A DNA stretch of 64,000 nucleotides from positions 19,878 through 83,877 of the forward strand of contig SVDC01000008.1 in assembly GCA_015058045.1 (NCBI GenBank), written 5' to 3'. The DNA is from Cellulosilyticum sp. (GTDB lineage: Bacteria > Bacillota > Clostridia > Lachnospirales > Cellulosilyticaceae). The notes below the pieces were generated by a model. It saw only the letters and a list, made by a program, of their open reading frames with translations, searched no databases and had not been told where the DNA came from. The translations under genes were made by a program, and so were the position numbers. This document shows positions 16,140 through 25,070 of the stretch, one piece after another; positions within the stretch are counted from its first letter, which is position 1, and the number at the start of each line of letters is the position of its first letter.

Positions 16140-17306
16140 TTATTTGGCTAAATCTTCTTTTAATACCTTTATAGCCATCTGTAATTGGTCATCTTCTGTC
16201 TCTTCTAATAGACTTCCTCGTAATAACTTCTCTGTAGACAAACTTACTTTCACATCTGGATTAATACCTATCCCTTGAATACACACACCACTTGGTGTGA
16301 AATATTGAGAAGTTGTAAGCTTAATGGCCGAACCATCTGTTAGTGGAATAATGGTTTGTACTAAACCTTTTCCAAAACTGGTTTCACCTACTAATTTTGC
16401 TCGACTATAGTCCTTTAATGCACCTGCTACCACTTCTGAAGCACTTGCACTTCCTCCATTAATTAGTACGACTAATGGTATATCATTATACTCCTCATCT
16501 GCACTATATTCTACTACCTTACCATTTTTATCTTTGGTAGAGACAATAATACCTTCTGGAATCAGTTCATCTACTATATCTTTAGCTATACGTAATAAGC
16601 CACCTGGATTGTTTCTAAGATCTAATACCACACCACTTGCATTCTGCTGGGTCGCTTGCTTCAATGCTTCTACAAATTGTTTATGGGTAAGTTCTTCAAA
16701 TTTACTTACTTGTATATAGGCAGTCTCTTTGTCTAGCATTTTAAAATGTACTGTAGGATAAATGATTTTTTTCTTAGTCAGCTGTAAATCATAAGTGCGT
16801 GCCTGTGAAGGTCTATAGATTGTCATCTGGACATCTTCTTCTTTTGTTCCTGTTATGAGCTTAGTGACCAGGTTATACTCATTACCTGAAACACTTTTAC
16901 CTGCTACTTTAATGATTTTATCATTCGCTATAATGCCGGCACTCTCAGCAGGAGAATTCTCAAATACTTCTTTAATCACAATGCTATTATCTTCTGATTG
17001 TAGATACATTCTGATTCCGATTCCCGTATACGTGCCACTAATTTCTTCTTTTGAAGCATCATACTCATTCTGAGTGTAATAAGTCGAATAAGCATCTCCT
17101 ATTCCTGAAACAAATCCTTTATAAATACCCTCTTGGAGTTTATAATGATCAATTTCTCCAACATAGTATTCATTAAGTACCGTTTCTAGTATAGAAAGTT
17201 TTTTTACAATATCTTGATACTTATTTGTGAAAGCTGTTGTAAATAATAATGTGCTTACGAGAATTAAACTTATAGCAGCACTACGAAAAATCTTTTTTCT
17301 TTTCAT
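16140..17306 (-). CDS. ctpB: S41 carboxyl-terminal processing protease (CtpA/CtpB type)
   Basis: A membrane-anchored serine protease of 388 aa: an N-terminal signal anchor, a PDZ domain at about 90-165 (ENSPAESAGIIANDKIIKV), and a catalytic core with Ser288 in GGSASASE, Asp299, and the general-base Lys313 in TSFGKGLVQT. All key residues are present, so it should be active. GGAGG lies eight bases before ATG. It lies 94 bases downstream of a second S41 gene that lacks the lysine. Confidence 0.92.
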   Translation of the reverse strand: MKRKKIFRSAAISLILVSTLLFTTAFTNKYQDIVKKLSILETVLNEYYVGEIDHYKLQEGIYKGFVSGIGDAYSTYYTQNEYDASKEEISGTYTGIGIRMYLQSEDNSIVIKEVFENSPAESAGIIANDKIIKVAGKSVSGNEYNLVTKLITGTKEEDVQMTIYRPSQARTYDLQLTKKKIIYPTVHFKMLDKETAYIQVSKFEELTHKQFVEALKQATQQNASGVVLDLRNNPGGLLRIAKDIVDELIPEGIIVSTKDKNGKVVEYSADEEYNDIPLVVLINGGSASASEVVAGALKDYSRAKLVGETSFGKGLVQTIIPLTDGSAIKLTTSQYFTPSGVCIQGIGINPDVKVSLSTEKLLRGSLLEETEDDQLQMAIKVLKEDLAK

Positions 17307-17400
17307 GAATGCTACCTCCTTAGTATTTATATTGAGTCCTATCCTATTGTTATTTTATGTTTAATTCATATCTATTATCCTATAAATTAAAGATAAGACA

Positions 17401-18540
17401 TTAAAATCTAGAGAGTGCCTCTGTAATATATAAATCTTGTAATTTATCTAACTTGCCACTTTCAAGTAATAATAATCGTTCTACTTCATTAATATAAACT
17501 CTTACATCAGGTTCTATGCCTTCTTCTGAAAGTGTCTTGCCATATCGATCACAAATCTGCCCACTAGCCACACTCATTCCTGTACCATCTTCAAAAGAAA
17601 TAATCTTTTTAATATAAGCCTCTCCACCTGTATTACCACCTAAAATTTCTGCTCGGTCTTGTAAGGCAAGTGCAAGTGCCTCTGCTCCGCTTCTTGTACC
17701 CGCATTTGTTAAAAGGATAAGGGGCATATTATAAGATCCTTCTGCTGTTTCATATGTTATAACTTCGTTTGATTTCGTCTCCACCTTAAAAGCAATATCT
17801 TCATCTAAGAATAAATCACTAATCTTTTTCACTTCTTCTACGTAATCTGTCCTTAGAGCTCTTATGTCTAATATGACCCCCTTACACTGGTTTTCATAAA
17901 CTTGTAATATGGACTCTAAGTGCATACTGGTACCCTGTTTTATGGACTGCAAACGAATATATAAAACATCCTCTATCATTTCTTCTTTAATATCATCTAG
18001 TACGATTTCTTCTGGCTCAAGCTCTATCTGAAAGAATGCTTCATTTCGCTTAATTTCATATTGTATAGGCCCACTTACACTATGGTTTAAAAGAGCCATT
18101 AGCTCGTCATAGTAAATAGGCAGCGTTTGTACTTCATTAATCTTTGTAATACAATCTCCTATCTGAATTCCTGCTCTAGCAGCAGGTGAATCCTCTAGTA
18201 CATGTTCTACAATTAAATATCTCTCATCCGGACTCCAGACAAACTGTATACCTATACCAAATCGATTACCTTGCTCTTCTATAATGGCTTCTCCTAATGC
18301 ATTATGATCTAGATAATAGGTTCCACTATTCCCTAAAGCCTTTAAATACCCTTCATAAATTCCATCTTTAGCGGCATTTTCATCTGCTACATAAAAGTAT
18401 TCTTCATTGATATATTTCATTAGAAATCTAAGTTTACTAGATGAAAAATAGCCATTATTTAATTCTTTCTCTTTAAATAGGAGGATTATACCTATTAAGA
18501 AGAGCACCATACATCCAAAAACTATTTTTTTCTGTTTCAT
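17401..18540 (-). CDS. S41-family protein lacking the catalytic lysine (probable pseudoprotease)
   Basis: 379 aa with the same layout as its neighbour: signal anchor, PDZ (EDSPAARAGIQIGDCITKI), S41 core. The serine motif is NAGTRSGAE, which keeps a serine at the catalytic position (284), and the aspartate after it (LQD). The TSFGKG loop is replaced by NTGGEA, so the general-base lysine is gone. It probably arose by duplication and now acts as a scaffold or regulator, possibly for the active CtpB homologue. AAGGAG precedes ATG. Confidence 0.85.
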   Translation of the reverse strand: MKQKKIVFGCMVLFLIGIILLFKEKELNNGYFSSSKLRFLMKYINEEYFYVADENAAKDGIYEGYLKALGNSGTYYLDHNALGEAIIEEQGNRFGIGIQFVWSPDERYLIVEHVLEDSPAARAGIQIGDCITKINEVQTLPIYYDELMALLNHSVSGPIQYEIKRNEAFFQIELEPEEIVLDDIKEEMIEDVLYIRLQSIKQGTSMHLESILQVYENQCKGVILDIRALRTDYVEEVKKISDLFLDEDIAFKVETKSNEVITYETAEGSYNMPLILLTNAGTRSGAEALALALQDRAEILGGNTGGEAYIKKIISFEDGTGMSVASGQICDRYGKTLSEEGIEPDVRVYINEVERLLLLESGKLDKLQDLYITEALSRF

Positions 18541-18574
18541 TGCCGCTCCTTAATTTTAAATGTCTTATTAAATT

Positions 18575-18611
18575 ATCTCCCTATCTAAATGTTTCATTCA
18601 AATAGGGAGAT
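18575..18611 (-). other. Intergenic hairpin
   Basis: ATCTCCCTAT pairs with ATAGGGAGAT across 17 bases, between the M23 gene and the S41 pseudoprotease gene. No U-run follows. Confidence 0.5.
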
Positions 18612-18640
18612 TTCATTAACTTACTTATTCTTTTTATGTT

Positions 18641-19825
18641 TTATGAGTTTAAATATGGCCATGGACTTGTATGAGAACCGTTACGGCGTACTTCAAAGTG
18701 ACAGTGATTTCCTGTAGAATAACCTGTACTTCCGATTTTAGCAATAACTTGTCCTTTTTTTACTGTAGCACCATTTGATATAACTAAAGAAGAATTATGT
18801 CCATATAAGGTAACAATTCCGCCACCATGACTAATCATGACTGTATTGCCATAACCTCTAATCCAGCCCGATGTAATAACCACACCATCTGCTGCCGCCA
18901 CTACATCCTCTCCATAGCTAGCTGGAATATCAATACCTGTGTGGAATTCTGCTGTTCCAAAGATTGGACTTGTTCGATCCACATAGTCTGAACTAATACG
19001 GTAATAGCCTGGTACTGGCCACATAAAGGTTCCACCTACATACTGAGTTGAATTGTTATTTCCTGAAGAAGATGATGATTGAGCTTGTTGTTGCTTTCTA
19101 GCCTCTTCCTCTTCAAGTTTCTTAACAAGGGCTTGAATCTCAGATGTAAGCTCTTCTGAAATCGTTGATAGACTTTCAATTTCCGATTGAAGCTTCCCTT
19201 CTTCTGCTGCTAGCTGTGCCATGGCATCTGATTTCTTACTTCTAGTAGTCTCTAACTCTTTATTTTTTGCTACTTCATCTGCCTTAAGACTATCTAATTC
19301 TGTCTTTTCCTGCTCGATAATCTGTTTCTGCTCTTCAATCGTTTCAATTTGTGCTTGATATTCATCAAGTATATTATTATCTTTTTGTGAAATACGTCTT
19401 ACATATTCCACTCTATTCATTGCTTCCCAAAAGTTATCTGAAGAAAAAATAACTTGCATATATCCAATTTTTTGATTCTTGTACATTTGCACCATTCGCT
19501 CTTTAGTTGCTTCGTACTGATCATCTTTTTTGATATTTGCTTCCTCCAACTTTTCGGTACTCACTACAATTTGTTCTTGTTTCTCATTAATTTGTGTTGT
19601 GAGTTCTTTTATATTATCTTGAATCGCTACAAGCTGTAAATCCACCTCTTTAATTTCCTCTTGGATGGCTTCTTTTTGTGCTTTTTTTTCATTAACAGCT
19701 TCTTGCTTCTCTTTAATATTTTGCTTTGTACTATTTAACTCATTCTTTTTATCTGTAAGTGTTGATGCATTAACAGGTACGAATATCAAAAGTCCTGCTA
19801 GTATGAATGCAATCTTTTTTTTCAT
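18641..19825 (-). CDS. M23 murein endopeptidase with N-terminal coiled coil (FtsEX partner type)
   Basis: A secreted peptidoglycan hydrolase of 394 aa: signal peptide to about residue 20, a long coiled coil to about 245, a Ser/Asn/Gln linker, then a LytM domain. Its zinc ligands are all visible (FHTGID, and HCHFE near the end). The coiled coil plus position directly after ftsX (10-base gap) matches hydrolases activated by FtsEX, such as EnvC, PcsB and CwlO types. Unlike EnvC the zinc site is intact, so it should cut cell wall itself. GGGGG precedes the ATG. Confidence 0.9.
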   Translation of the reverse strand: MKKKIAFILAGLLIFVPVNASTLTDKKNELNSTKQNIKEKQEAVNEKKAQKEAIQEEIKEVDLQLVAIQDNIKELTTQINEKQEQIVVSTEKLEEANIKKDDQYEATKERMVQMYKNQKIGYMQVIFSSDNFWEAMNRVEYVRRISQKDNNILDEYQAQIETIEEQKQIIEQEKTELDSLKADEVAKNKELETTRSKKSDAMAQLAAEEGKLQSEIESLSTISEELTSEIQALVKKLEEEEARKQQQAQSSSSSGNNNSTQYVGGTFMWPVPGYYRISSDYVDRTSPIFGTAEFHTGIDIPASYGEDVVAAADGVVITSGWIRGYGNTVMISHGGGIVTLYGHNSSLVISNGATVKKGQVIAKIGSTGYSTGNHCHFEVRRNGSHTSPWPYLNS

Positions 19826-19835
19826 CTTCTTCCCC

Positions 19836-20729
19836 CTATACGTCTAAATGTCTATGAATGGCTACTGCACTACCTATTAGTCCAATCCCAACACCTAGTA
19901 TAAGGTATGTTGGAATCAGGGCCTGCATAATATTATCTGTTGGCACTAGAGCTAGTCCACTTAATGCCCCTGACATAATAGCTACTTTCTGCATAATCCA
20001 ATCATACCCCACTGTAATCATTACAATAGAGGCTAATGCACCTAATAACCCAATAAGCATTCCTTCAATAAGGAAAGGAACTTGAATAAAGCTATTGGTT
20101 GCACCTACATACTTCATAATATTAATTTCACGTCTTCTAATATAAACCGTTAACTTAATGGTATTAGACATAAGCATAAGGCCTACTACCACTAAAATGA
20201 TTAAAATGGCTAAACATACGTAACTTACAGTGTTTCTAATACGAATAAAGGAAGCTGTTTCATTTTGGAAATAAACTGTCTCATCAATACCATCTAACTG
20301 ATTTAATGCTTCAACTAATGCAGTTTGCTCCTTAACATTGCTTGTGATAATTTCAAAAGATGCTGGTAAAGGATTATCTTCCTGGAACATCATAAATAGA
20401 CTTTGATCTCCATTATCTTCACTAAAGCTTTTTAAGGCATCTTCTTTGGAAATATAAATTACCTCTGAAACGTTATTCATTGCCTCAACCTGAGTTTTAA
20501 GCTGAGTAATTTCTTCTGCTTCTAATCCTTCCTTAAGATACGCAGTGATGCCAAACTTAGTTTCCATTTGTTCAATTAAATAGTCTATATTGGTTCCGAT
20601 TCCATAAGACATTCCTAAAATAAGTAAGCATAAAATAATGGTACCTATAGACGCCAGTGCCATTGTTCGGTTTCTCCAGAGGCCTATAATACCCTCTTTA
20701 AATAAATATCTGAGAGTATTCCACTTCAT
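19836..20729 (-). CDS. ftsX: Cell-division protein FtsX
   Basis: Membrane subunit of the FtsEX complex, which transmits ATP hydrolysis to cell-wall hydrolases outside. The FtsX plan is visible: one N-terminal helix, an extracellular domain (LIEQMETKFGITAYL onward), and three C-terminal helices with YIRRREINIMKYVGATNSFIQ between. GGAGG lies eight bases before ATG 20729, 297 aa; an ATG 18 bases upstream is too close to the ribosome site. It overlaps the end of ftsE by 32 bases, implying coupled translation. Confidence 0.95.
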   Translation of the reverse strand: MKWNTLRYLFKEGIIGLWRNRTMALASIGTIILCLLILGMSYGIGTNIDYLIEQMETKFGITAYLKEGLEAEEITQLKTQVEAMNNVSEVIYISKEDALKSFSEDNGDQSLFMMFQEDNPLPASFEIITSNVKEQTALVEALNQLDGIDETVYFQNETASFIRIRNTVSYVCLAILIILVVVGLMLMSNTIKLTVYIRRREINIMKYVGATNSFIQVPFLIEGMLIGLLGALASIVMITVGYDWIMQKVAIMSGALSGLALVPTDNIMQALIPTYLILGVGIGLIGSAVAIHRHLDV

Positions 20730-21405
20730 CGTCATATCCTCCTTCATATACGTCTTTACTTATTTGTCCATTGGAAATCTCTATTACACGCTTCTTAAGT
20801 GTATTTACAATTTCTCTTTCGTGTGTGGCCATAATAATGGTAACGCCACGCTTATTAATTTCTTGTAAACAGTTCATAATTTCCCAAGATGTTGCCGGGT
20901 CTAAGTTACCTGTCGGTTCATCTGCAATTAAGATTGGATTATTATTAACAATAGCCCTTGCTAGTGCTGTTCTTTGTTGCTCACCACCTGAAAGTTCATT
21001 TGGATAACAACGTGCTTTTCGAGATAAGCCAACTAATCCTAAAACAATTGGCACATTCTTTCTAATTTCTCTTGAACTTGCACCTACAATTTCCATTGCA
21101 AATGCTACATTTTCATAAACTGTTTTGTTTGGTAACAACCTAAAATCTTGGAACACCATACCTAATTCTCTTCTTAAATAAGGTATCTGTCTTTTTTTCA
21201 TTTTAGTAATATCCTTGTTATTGATCACAATCTTACCGTGATCCGGGTCAACCTCTTTATAAAGCATCTTTAAAAAAGTGGATTTGCCTGAACCACTATT
21301 TCCAGTGATAAAGACAAATTCCCCTTTTTCAATTCTTAAGCTTACGTTATTGAGGCCAACCGCTCCATTAGAGTATACTTTTGTCACACCGTGTAACTCA
21401 ATCAT
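20698..21405 (-). CDS. ftsE: Cell-division ATP-binding protein FtsE
   Basis: ATPase of the FtsEX complex, 235 aa. Walker A GNSGSGKST, the FtsE-typical YKEVDPDHGKI and VFQDFRLLPNKTVYENVAF, signature LSGGEQQR and Walker B DEPTGNLDP are all present. AGGGGA precedes the ATG. It lies 15 bases after the CdaR-type regulator gene, which suggests co-transcription of the regulator with ftsEX. Confidence 0.96.
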   Translation of the reverse strand: MIELHGVTKVYSNGAVGLNNVSLRIEKGEFVFITGNSGSGKSTFLKMLYKEVDPDHGKIVINNKDITKMKKRQIPYLRRELGMVFQDFRLLPNKTVYENVAFAMEIVGASSREIRKNVPIVLGLVGLSRKARCYPNELSGGEQQRTALARAIVNNNPILIADEPTGNLDPATSWEIMNCLQEINKRGVTIIMATHEREIVNTLKKRVIEISNGQISKDVYEGGYDDEVEYSQIFI

Positions 21406-21420
21406 TGCTATCCCCTGTTT

Positions 21421-22518
21421 CTACATACGATTTTGGCTTTGCTTTTCCATGTAGTCCATGTATTGACTGACCATAATTGTAATCTTGAAGATAATTGCAT
21501 CATCAAATTTACGAAGATCAAGGCCTGTTGTTTTTAACAGCTTATCTAAACGATAAACTAAAGTATTTCTATGGATATAAAGTTGTCTTGATGTTTCAGA
21601 TACATTTAAGCTATTCTCAAAGAATTTATTAACAGTCATTAATGTTTCTTCATCAAAACTATCTACGCGTTTATCCTTTAATACTTCTTTTATAAATAGC
21701 TTACATAGAGAAAGTGGTAATTGATAAATGATTCTACCAATACCTAGCTTAGAGTAGTGTGAAATATTGCCATCACAGTTAAAGATCTTTCCTACTTCAA
21801 GTGCCATATTAGCTTCTTTATAAGAGTTAGATACATCTTTTAAGTCATTAACTGGTGAGCCAACTGCCACATAAACTTTACTCATTGCTTCCGCACTTAA
21901 TGTATCATATATCATTTTGGCATAACTTTCAATTTCTGACTGTTCTTCTCCTGCAATTTCTTTTACTAAAATAATATTTTTTTCATCGACAGCTGTCACA
22001 AAGTCTCTTGTTTTATCTGGGAAAATGTTTCTCAGAATATCTGAAAGACTACTATCTTTCTTTTCTTCACATTCAATTAAATAAACAATACGCTGCACAT
22101 TATTTTTTATATGTAACTTTTTAGCTCTTGTATAAATATCTACTAATAGTAAGTTATCTAATAATAAGTTCTTAACAAAGTTATCTTTATCAAAACGTTC
22201 TTTGTATGCTACAAGTAGTCCTTTGATCTGGAAAGCAGCAAGCTTACCAAGCTTATAAGCCTCGTCATCTGTTCCACTTACTGAAAGTACATATTCCACT
22301 AAGTATTCATCAAAAATCTTAAAATAATGAGAACCTTGCATCTCTTGGCTATCTGCTTGAGAATTAATAAAAGCTTCAACTTGTGGTAAGTACTTTCCTG
22401 TACTATTTCCTTCTGTTGCTACAATGATTTTTGATTCTGCATCTAGTATGCAATAGTCCCTTCTTGTAATATTTTTTAAGCCGTCTATGGTATTTTGTAA
22501 AATTTGATTGGATATCAT
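21421..22518 (-). CDS. CdaR/PucR-family transcriptional regulator
   Basis: 365 aa. The N-terminal half carries a sensing region (TRRDYCILDAESKIIVATEG), the middle a GGDEF-like regulator fold (VYVAVGSPVNDLKDVSNSYKEANMAL), and the C-terminus the PucR-type helix-turn-helix (NVSETSRQLYIHRNTLVYRLDK, about 310-335). Relatives respond to sugar diacids or purines, but the ligand here is unknown. It is the first gene before ftsE and has a terminator-like hairpin (22689-22727) in its upstream region. Confidence 0.85.
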   Translation of the reverse strand: MISNQILQNTIDGLKNITRRDYCILDAESKIIVATEGNSTGKYLPQVEAFINSQADSQEMQGSHYFKIFDEYLVEYVLSVSGTDDEAYKLGKLAAFQIKGLLVAYKERFDKDNFVKNLLLDNLLLVDIYTRAKKLHIKNNVQRIVYLIECEEKKDSSLSDILRNIFPDKTRDFVTAVDEKNIILVKEIAGEEQSEIESYAKMIYDTLSAEAMSKVYVAVGSPVNDLKDVSNSYKEANMALEVGKIFNCDGNISHYSKLGIGRIIYQLPLSLCKLFIKEVLKDKRVDSFDEETLMTVNKFFENSLNVSETSRQLYIHRNTLVYRLDKLLKTTGLDLRKFDDAIIFKITIMVSQYMDYMEKQSQNRM

Positions 22519-22688
22519 CGGTATATCAGCTCCTATTTCTTTAGTAATTTCTTTTTCCTAACTTAATGCCAATACCTCTAGTCTTATTTTATCCTATTTA
22601 TGGATAAAAAAAAAGTTCTAATTCACTATTTGTAGTGCAAAAATAACATAAATCAAAAAACTTAAACATAATCTATACTAAACAAACA

Positions 22689-22727
22689 AAAAGCTATTGA
22701 ATTAGCTTTACTATTCCAACAGCTTTT
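22689..22727 (-). terminator. Second hairpin terminator downstream of the sugar ATPase / upstream of cdaR
   Basis: Arms 22689-22705 and 22711-22727 pair over 17 positions with one mismatch and a five-base loop, and the minus strand runs into TTTTTGTTTG. An extended -10 (TGATACAAT, 22747-22755) sits just upstream, so it could end a short RNA of about 60 bases or attenuate cdaR. Confidence 0.65.
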
Positions 22728-22796
22728 GCTTCTTATTTATAATACTATTGTATCATGTTATTATTATATTACTACATCTATTGCAAAAACCGATAT

Positions 22797-22842
22797 AAAA
22801 AGTACCTTTAAACTAGTATGTACTAGTTTAAAGGTACTTTTT
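22797..22842 (-). terminator. Terminator of the sugar ABC ATPase gene
   Basis: A 46-base perfect palindrome (22-bp arms around TG) lies 9 bases after the stop, with A/T runs on both sides so that it works in either direction. Confidence 0.9.
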
Positions 22843-22851
22843 ATATTTATC

Positions 22852-23970
22852 CTAGTTTGTAATTGTTTGTTGGCTTTGTGGATCAAAAATATGAACTTTT
22901 GTAATATCAATAGCGATTTCAACTTGATCATCTGGACCTGCTGTACAAGCTGTATCAAAACGACCTGTGATATTGTTTCCTTCACATACCATGAAGAAGT
23001 TCTTTTCAGCACCAAGCATTTCTACTACTTCTACAGTAGCTTTAGCTGTTACGAAGTATGGTTTTTGTTCTTCGAATAATGAAGATGGTTCACAGATATG
23101 TTCTGGACGAATACCCATGATTACTTCTTTACCAACATAACCACCAGCAACAACTTTATCTGCTTTTTCTTTTGGTAATTTAACAGATACATTACCAAAT
23201 GTTACGCAAACATCTTCGCCTTTTTTAGCGATTTTAGCTTCAATCATGTTCATTTGTGGTGAACCGATGAATCCAGCTACGAATAAGTTTTGTGGTTTAG
23301 AGTAAAGGTTAGATGGTGTATCTACTTGTTGAATTACACCGTCTTTAAGAACAACGATTCTTGTACCAAGTGTCATAGCCTCGATTTGGTCATGAGTTAC
23401 GTAGATGAATGTTGTTTGTAATCTATGGTGCATTTTAGAGATTTCTGTTCTCATTTGTACACGAAGTTTTGCATCAAGGTTTGATAAAGGTTCGTCCATA
23501 AGGAATACTTTTGGTTCACGAACGATTGCACGACCCATAGCAACACGTTGTCTTTGACCACCTGATAAAGCTTTTGGTTTACGATCTAAACATTGATCTA
23601 TGTCAAGGATTTTAGCTGCTTCACGTACACGACGGTCGATTTCTTCTTTTGGAGTTTTACGAAGTTTTAAACCGAATGCCATGTTATCATATACAGTCAT
23701 GTGTGGGTATAAAGCGTAGTTTTGGAATACCATTGCGATATCACGATCTTTTGGAGCAACATCGTTACAAAGTTTATCTCCAATCCATAATTCTCCACCA
23801 CTGATTTCTTCAAGACCAGCGATCATACGAAGAGTTGTAGATTTACCACAACCAGATGGTCCTACGAAAATAATGAATTCTTTATCTGCTATGTCTAAGT
23901 TAAAGTCTTTAACTGCTACGAAGCCATTTGAATAACGTTTTTCTACATTTTTTAATTTTAAACTTGCCAT
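22852..23970 (-). CDS. msmX: Multi-sugar ABC transporter ATP-binding protein (MsmX/UgpC type)
   Basis: A 372-aa ATPase of carbohydrate importers. Walker [10 protein letters not shown], signature LSGGQRQR, Walker [14 protein letters not shown] and [14 protein letters not shown] are present, and the C-terminal third is the TOBE/regulatory domain ([19 protein letters not shown]). It stands alone with its own terminator and no sugar permease nearby, as expected for an ATPase shared by several importers. AAGGGGG eight bases before ATG 23970 fixes the start. Confidence 0.95.
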   Translation of the reverse strand: MASLKLKNVEKRYSNGFVAVKDFNLDIADKEFIIFVGPSGCGKSTTLRMIAGLEEISGGELWIGDKLCNDVAPKDRDIAMVFQNYALYPHMTVYDNMAFGLKLRKTPKEEIDRRVREAAKILDIDQCLDRKPKALSGGQRQRVAMGRAIVREPKVFLMDEPLSNLDAKLRVQMRTEISKMHHRLQTTFIYVTHDQIEAMTLGTRIVVLKDGVIQQVDTPSNLYSKPQNLFVAGFIGSPQMNMIEAKIAKKGEDVCVTFGNVSVKLPKEKADKVVAGGYVGKEVIMGIRPEHICEPSSLFEEQKPYFVTAKATVEVVEMLGAEKNFFMVCEGNNITGRFDTACTAGPDDQVEIAIDITKVHIFDPQSQQTITN

Positions 23971-24003
23971 TATGATTTCCCCCTTAAGTTTGGATAAATT
24001 CAC

Positions 24004-24268
24004 ATGTCTTTGGACTTACCTTACTATACTACACTTTTCAGACTTATCGCTATTGGCTATTTTTATAAAATCATTTCCAACAATTTAGCAATTAGTTATA
24101 AAGAATTGATTTTTCTCATATACTTCCATTTATCTTATATATTTCTAGTATGAATTTAACCAATTTAATAGGTGGTTATTTTATATATATTTACATAATA
24201 TCTAACAGTCTAGTCGTCTTTCGTTTATTTTCTCCGAAAAATAGATTCTTTTCACTTAATAAATTGAA
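24004..24268. other. Intergenic region, no feature recognised
   Basis: This 265-base AT-rich stretch separates the sugar ATPase gene from tagA. It must carry the ATPase promoter; TATAGT within GTAGTATAGTAAGG on the minus strand is the best -10, without a good -35. I see no terminator for tagA and no small gene. Confidence 0.4.
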
Positions 24269-25006
24269 TTATTTTGTTCCATTCTTATAAAAAATGACTT
24301 TTACTAAGAACTCTGGTAATACTAACATACGTTTAAAACGTGTTGGTTCTTTTAATAATCTATAAAACCATTCAAGCCCCAATTTTTGAAAGGCTTCTGG
24401 TGCTCTTTTTACATTACCAGACATAACATCTAAACTTCCTCCTACCCCAATTGCAACACGTACATTTGGCATAAGGTGTTTATTGGCTTCAATCCATTTC
24501 TCTTGTTTTGGTGCGCCTAAAGCAACTAATAGAATATTTGCACCTGAAGCATTAATATCTTCGATAATCTCTGCTTCATCTTCTGGTTTAAAATAACCAT
24601 CACGCGTTCCTACAATTTGAATACCTGGGTAAGTTTCTCTCATTTTTACGGCTGCTTCTTCACTAATCCCTGGCTTGCTTCCAAAGAAATAGTATTTATA
24701 GCCTTCCTTAACTGCATCTTTCATGGTGTTTTGTACAAGATCATAACCTGCAACACGTTCTGGCAATGGTGTCTTTTTGATTTTAGAAGCAATTACAACA
24801 CCAATACCATCCGGTACAACAAGGTCTGCTTCTTCTAGAATTTGATGAAACTCTGAGTCATTTTTAGCAAGCATCACAATCTCTGGGTTTGGCGTGTAAA
24901 TACTATGGAATGTGTCTGATTTCACAAACTCCTTTACCTTATTGGTTGCATCATTCATGGTGATATTAGAGATTGATACACCTAATACATCTACTGTTTT
25001 CTTCAT
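24269..25006 (-). CDS. tagA: WecG/TagA/CpsF-family glycosyltransferase
   Basis: A 245-aa enzyme expected to add N-acetylmannosamine to GlcNAc-PP-undecaprenol, the second step in making the linkage unit of wall polymers. Conserved marks are YTPNPEIVMLAKND, the catalytic-region DLVVPDGIGVV, PERVAGYDLV, FFGSKPG, and GAPKQEKWI. It is the last gene of the csaB cluster. AGGAGG precedes the ATG. Confidence 0.93.
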   Translation of the reverse strand: MKKTVDVLGVSISNITMNDATNKVKEFVKSDTFHSIYTPNPEIVMLAKNDSEFHQILEEADLVVPDGIGVVIASKIKKTPLPERVAGYDLVQNTMKDAVKEGYKYYFFGSKPGISEEAAVKMRETYPGIQIVGTRDGYFKPEDEAEIIEDINASGANILLVALGAPKQEKWIEANKHLMPNVRVAIGVGGSLDVMSGNVKRAPEAFQKLGLEWFYRLLKEPTRFKRMLVLPEFLVKVIFYKNGTK

Positions 25007-25026
25007 AATTTCCTCCTAGATAACAA

Positions 25027-25050
25027 GAGGATGTTACATGTAACATCCTC
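25027..25050 (-). other. 24-base perfect palindrome between csaB and tagA
   Basis: GAGGATGTTA and TAACATCCTC flank CATG. No U-run follows, and the tagA ribosome site comes about 10 bases later. It may be a processing or stability hairpin. Confidence 0.6.
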
Positions 25051-25070
25051 CTAATTTATTTTTATATGTT

